Source of the DNA: Sporothrix humicola | Lineage: Eukaryota > Ascomycota > Sordariomycetes > Ophiostomatales > Ophiostomataceae | NCBI GenBank assembly: GCA_021396245.1 | Contig: WNYE01000114.1 | Location: forward strand, 43,963-107,962 | DNA length: 64,000 bases | Direction of reading: 5' to 3' | Shown: positions 61,798-64,000 of the stretch, in pieces | How positions within the stretch are numbered: the stretch's first letter is position 1 | Layout: the number at the start of each line of letters is the position of its first letter | Program-made: the position numbers and the translations under genes | Notes under the pieces: model-generated | Told to the model about the DNA's origin: nothing | The model's input: the letters and a program-made list of their open reading frames with translations, nothing else | The model's database searches: none

Positions 61798-63015
61798 ATG
61801 AGACTACATACGATACCACTGCTCGGTCTTTTGGCCACCGTTCCATTCGCAGCAGCATGGAAACACGCAACAGATGAGCATCTTCGAGAGAGACTGGCAT
61901 CGGCCGGATACACCCTCGTTGCATGTAAGTACAGAAGTAAAGGAAAGGAGTTGGTACATCTATTTAAGTATTTTACTAAAGATTTTAGTCGTCCAAGTAG
62001 GTATTCTTGAAGGCCATAACACCAGATATTGTCTCTAACTTGACAGCACGATGACGCGAGCAAGGCCCTCGAAACTGAATGGCTCGCCATGCAAAGCGCC
62101 CCAGAAGGCGAGCATATCGTCAGCTTCGACTGTTCTGAACACGCTGCCACATGCCGTGAACTCGATGCCGTCTCGACATTTCCTGCGATCCGCCTCTACC
62201 ATCGCGATGGACGTATCGACCGATACCGAGGGCCTCGCACCATGGCCTCCATCGTACCATTTTTTAGGCGCTCGTTCCGACCGGCCGTTTTTGAAGTCAC
62301 TGAGAACAGCCTTGTCGGCTTCATGACTATTGACGACTTGGTCGTAGTCGCCCACGTCCATCCAGACGACGAGCAGCTTTACGAGAGATACAGCCGTCTC
62401 GCCAAGCACTACCGCGACCGCTACTCCTTTGGTGTCGCCTTTACGCCGCCCTCGTCCGTCTCCAAGGAAAAACGCACATCCTCTGTCGTCCGCTGCTACA
62501 ACAATGCCGACAACGAGCAGCACGAACTGTCCGGGGACGACCTGCACGCAAACTACGGCGCCCTCGAGGCCTTTTTGACCGAAACCTGTGCTGCACCCCT
62601 CATTCCAGAGCTCACACGCCGCAACGAGGCCGATTTCGTCGCATCCATCACCGCCTCGGGCGCCCAGAGCATCTTGCATTATTTCACAGACGGCGGCGAT
62701 GTCGACAAGGACGCCTTCCGCGAGTCCGTCCGCGCTCTCGCAAAGCAGTACAAGGAGTACGTCCGCTTCGCCGTCACCGATCTGGGCGCCTACCCCGAAA
62801 TGCTCGCCGCCTTTGATCTCGACCCAAAAGCAAAACGAGGTCTTGCCCTCCAGAATCTTGCCACGGGAGAACTGTTTCCCTACCGCAGTGGAAAGAAATG
62901 GACGGCAGCCTCGGCCAACACCATTGTCGAGAACTTTCTGGGCGACATTGCAGACGGCAATGTAAAGCCACTTGCTGGCGATCAACGATTCCAGAGTGGC
63001 CACGATGAGCTGTAG
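61798..63015 (+). CDS. PDI-like ER protein without CxxC, ending in HDEL; has an 8-nt microexon
   Basis: Predicted 367 residues. Exons are 61798-61924, 61989-61996 (8 nt) and 62047-63015. Only inclusion of the 8-nt exon keeps the frame and yields TLVAFVQHDDASKALETEW, where PDIs have LVNFYAPWCGHCK; the catalytic CxxC is absent. The signal peptide is MRLHTIPLLGLLATVPFAAA. Domain order is a (inactive; SFDCSEHAATCRELD with STFPAIRLYHR, keeping the cis-Pro), b (FEVTENSLVGFM...), b' (PLIPELTRRNEADF..., ending NIVENFLGDIADGNVKPL-like) and then a short tail to GHDEL. The second catalytic domain a' is missing. It is divergent from the P4H gene. I infer a chaperone or P4H-partner role rather than disulfide exchange. 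Confidence 0.85.
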
Positions 63016-63351
63016 GGGCTGATGAGGCTTGTCTTGAAGCAGGATCGCTGTGTATCTTATTCTTTATTCGTCTTTTATTCCAGTTGTCTTTTCATTAGCA
63101 ATGCGTTTTCTACAGCGATTTAAGTTCAATATTGACTTAACAACTCATGGCTTGTGACTTTCCTCTTCGCATCCCGTTTCGGTCTGATGTCGACATTAAT
63201 ACATCGGCTGCATACAATTCCCTGTTCTTCTTCATCCTTCTTTTTTTACTCCCTTTTAATTTTTATTTAATATATGGTTTCGAAGGATGATTTTGATATT
63301 TTATTTATTTTATCTTTTATTTTTACTTCATATATTTAATACTCCTTTTTT

Positions 63352-63382
<31 letters not shown>

Positions 63383-64000
63383 AGAAGAAAAAAAAAAAAA
63401 TCGGAATAAAAAAATAATTAAATTAAAAACGTTTAAAAAATAAAAAGTTAAATATAAATTACTTCTTTAAAATTAACGAAGAAAAAAAAAATAAAAATTA
63501 TAAAAGTCTCTCTTTTTCGAATCCCTTTAACCTCTATCTACATTTATTTATTTATTTATTTTTAATATTAACCTCTCGGTTACCGTTATACTTACCGCCG
63601 CCCCCCGGCCGTAATACGTAACCGCGCGGCCCCAAAGTATAGTTATACCGTTACCTTTCCTTTCGGCGTTTATAAAACGTATACGACCGTTAACGGTGGA
63701 TAACTTCGTGCCGGTTAATAATTTATACTTTTACCCGGAGAGCTGTACTGTTATAGCCTTTAACGGTTTGTTATAATTTTTTAATAAATGTAATTGTATT
63801 ATTATAAACGTATTAAGTAATTTTTTTTTAACCGGTTTTTAGTATTTATTACTTTTATTTATACTTTTAAAACCGTTAATAATTAAATTATTAATATACC
63901 GTTTATAACTTTTATTTTTGTTAACGTTATTAATATTTATAATATTTTTAACTTTTACGTTATAAACGTTATTTTTATTTTTATTATTATATATATAATT
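63016..64000. repeat. AT-rich, RIP-like degenerate DNA (from about 63,230) after the PDI 3' flank
   Basis: From about 63,230 the DNA becomes very AT-rich. Between 63,560 and 63,780 CpG and TpA are frequent, but CpA and TpG are nearly absent (for example CCGCGCGGCC and GTTAACGG remain). That is the footprint of C-to-T change at CpA. No open frame survives. It likely marks the edge of a RIP-mutated transposon-derived block that continues outside the window. Confidence 0.7.

Noticed and set aside
62035..63003. 322-residue minus-strand frame
   Set aside because: Shadow of the PDI-like third exon.
1..64000. tRNA, 5S rRNA and viral or transposon protein genes
   Set aside because: I looked for tRNA B-box-like GGTTCGAATCC elements, 5S-like blocks and transposase or reverse-transcriptase motifs and found none I can support; short matches such as TTCGAATCC near 63518 lack any tRNA fold.

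Overview
The window looks like nuclear DNA of a filamentous ascomycete (Pezizomycotina). Genes are monocistronic and intron-poor, with short introns of about 50-100 nt (one of 232 nt) that carry GTAAGT/GTATGT-type donors and CTAAC-like branch sites. Gene content is typical of a plant-biomass-degrading mould. The last ~0.75 kb is extremely AT-rich and poor in CpA/TpG, as expected of repeat-induced point mutation (RIP). I cannot place it to genus.

Layout. 0-5 kb: a partial dihydropyrimidinase/hydantoinase-like gene, two small related Cys-rich proteins and a nucleoside hydrolase. 5-13 kb: a carbohydrate block with an MFS sugar transporter, a xylitol/sorbitol dehydrogenase and a GH2 beta-mannosidase. 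14-24 kb: housekeeping genes, namely a mitochondrial-type membrane protein, a DUF3844 ER membrane protein, three splicing-related genes (Ntr2-like, Sm-G, Dim1-like) and a coiled-coil protein. 25-38.6 kb: a diaminopropionate ammonia-lyase-like PLP enzyme, an 830-residue protein of unknown function, a ZIP zinc transporter, a glucuronoyl-esterase-like CE15 enzyme, a quinone-reductase-like MDR protein and a pyridoxal-reductase-like AKR.

38.7-46 kb is a gene-poor accessory stretch with tandemly duplicated exon-like units, degenerate direct repeats and simple-sequence tracts. 46-53.3 kb holds an atypical SDR, a YCII protein, a second SDR, a collagen-like protein with a WSC domain, and a small secreted Cys-containing protein. 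53.5-55 kb is a graveyard where two decayed gene fragments abut. 55-58.6 kb is non-coding.

The most interesting part is 58.6-63 kb together with the collagen-like gene at 49-51 kb. A GH16-CBM1 gene has an intron that, if retained, swaps the cellulose-binding tail for a hydrophobic anchor-like tail. Next to it a secreted prolyl 4-hydroxylase (P4H) and an unusual protein disulfide isomerase (PDI) are divergently transcribed from a 326-bp intergenic region. The PDI-like protein has no CxxC catalytic site, lacks the second catalytic (a') domain, keeps b and b' and ends in HDEL. That is what a dedicated non-redox P4H partner subunit would be expected to keep. A collagen-like Gly-X-Y protein with Y-position prolines, a candidate substrate, lies about 10 kb away. 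The link between these three is inference.
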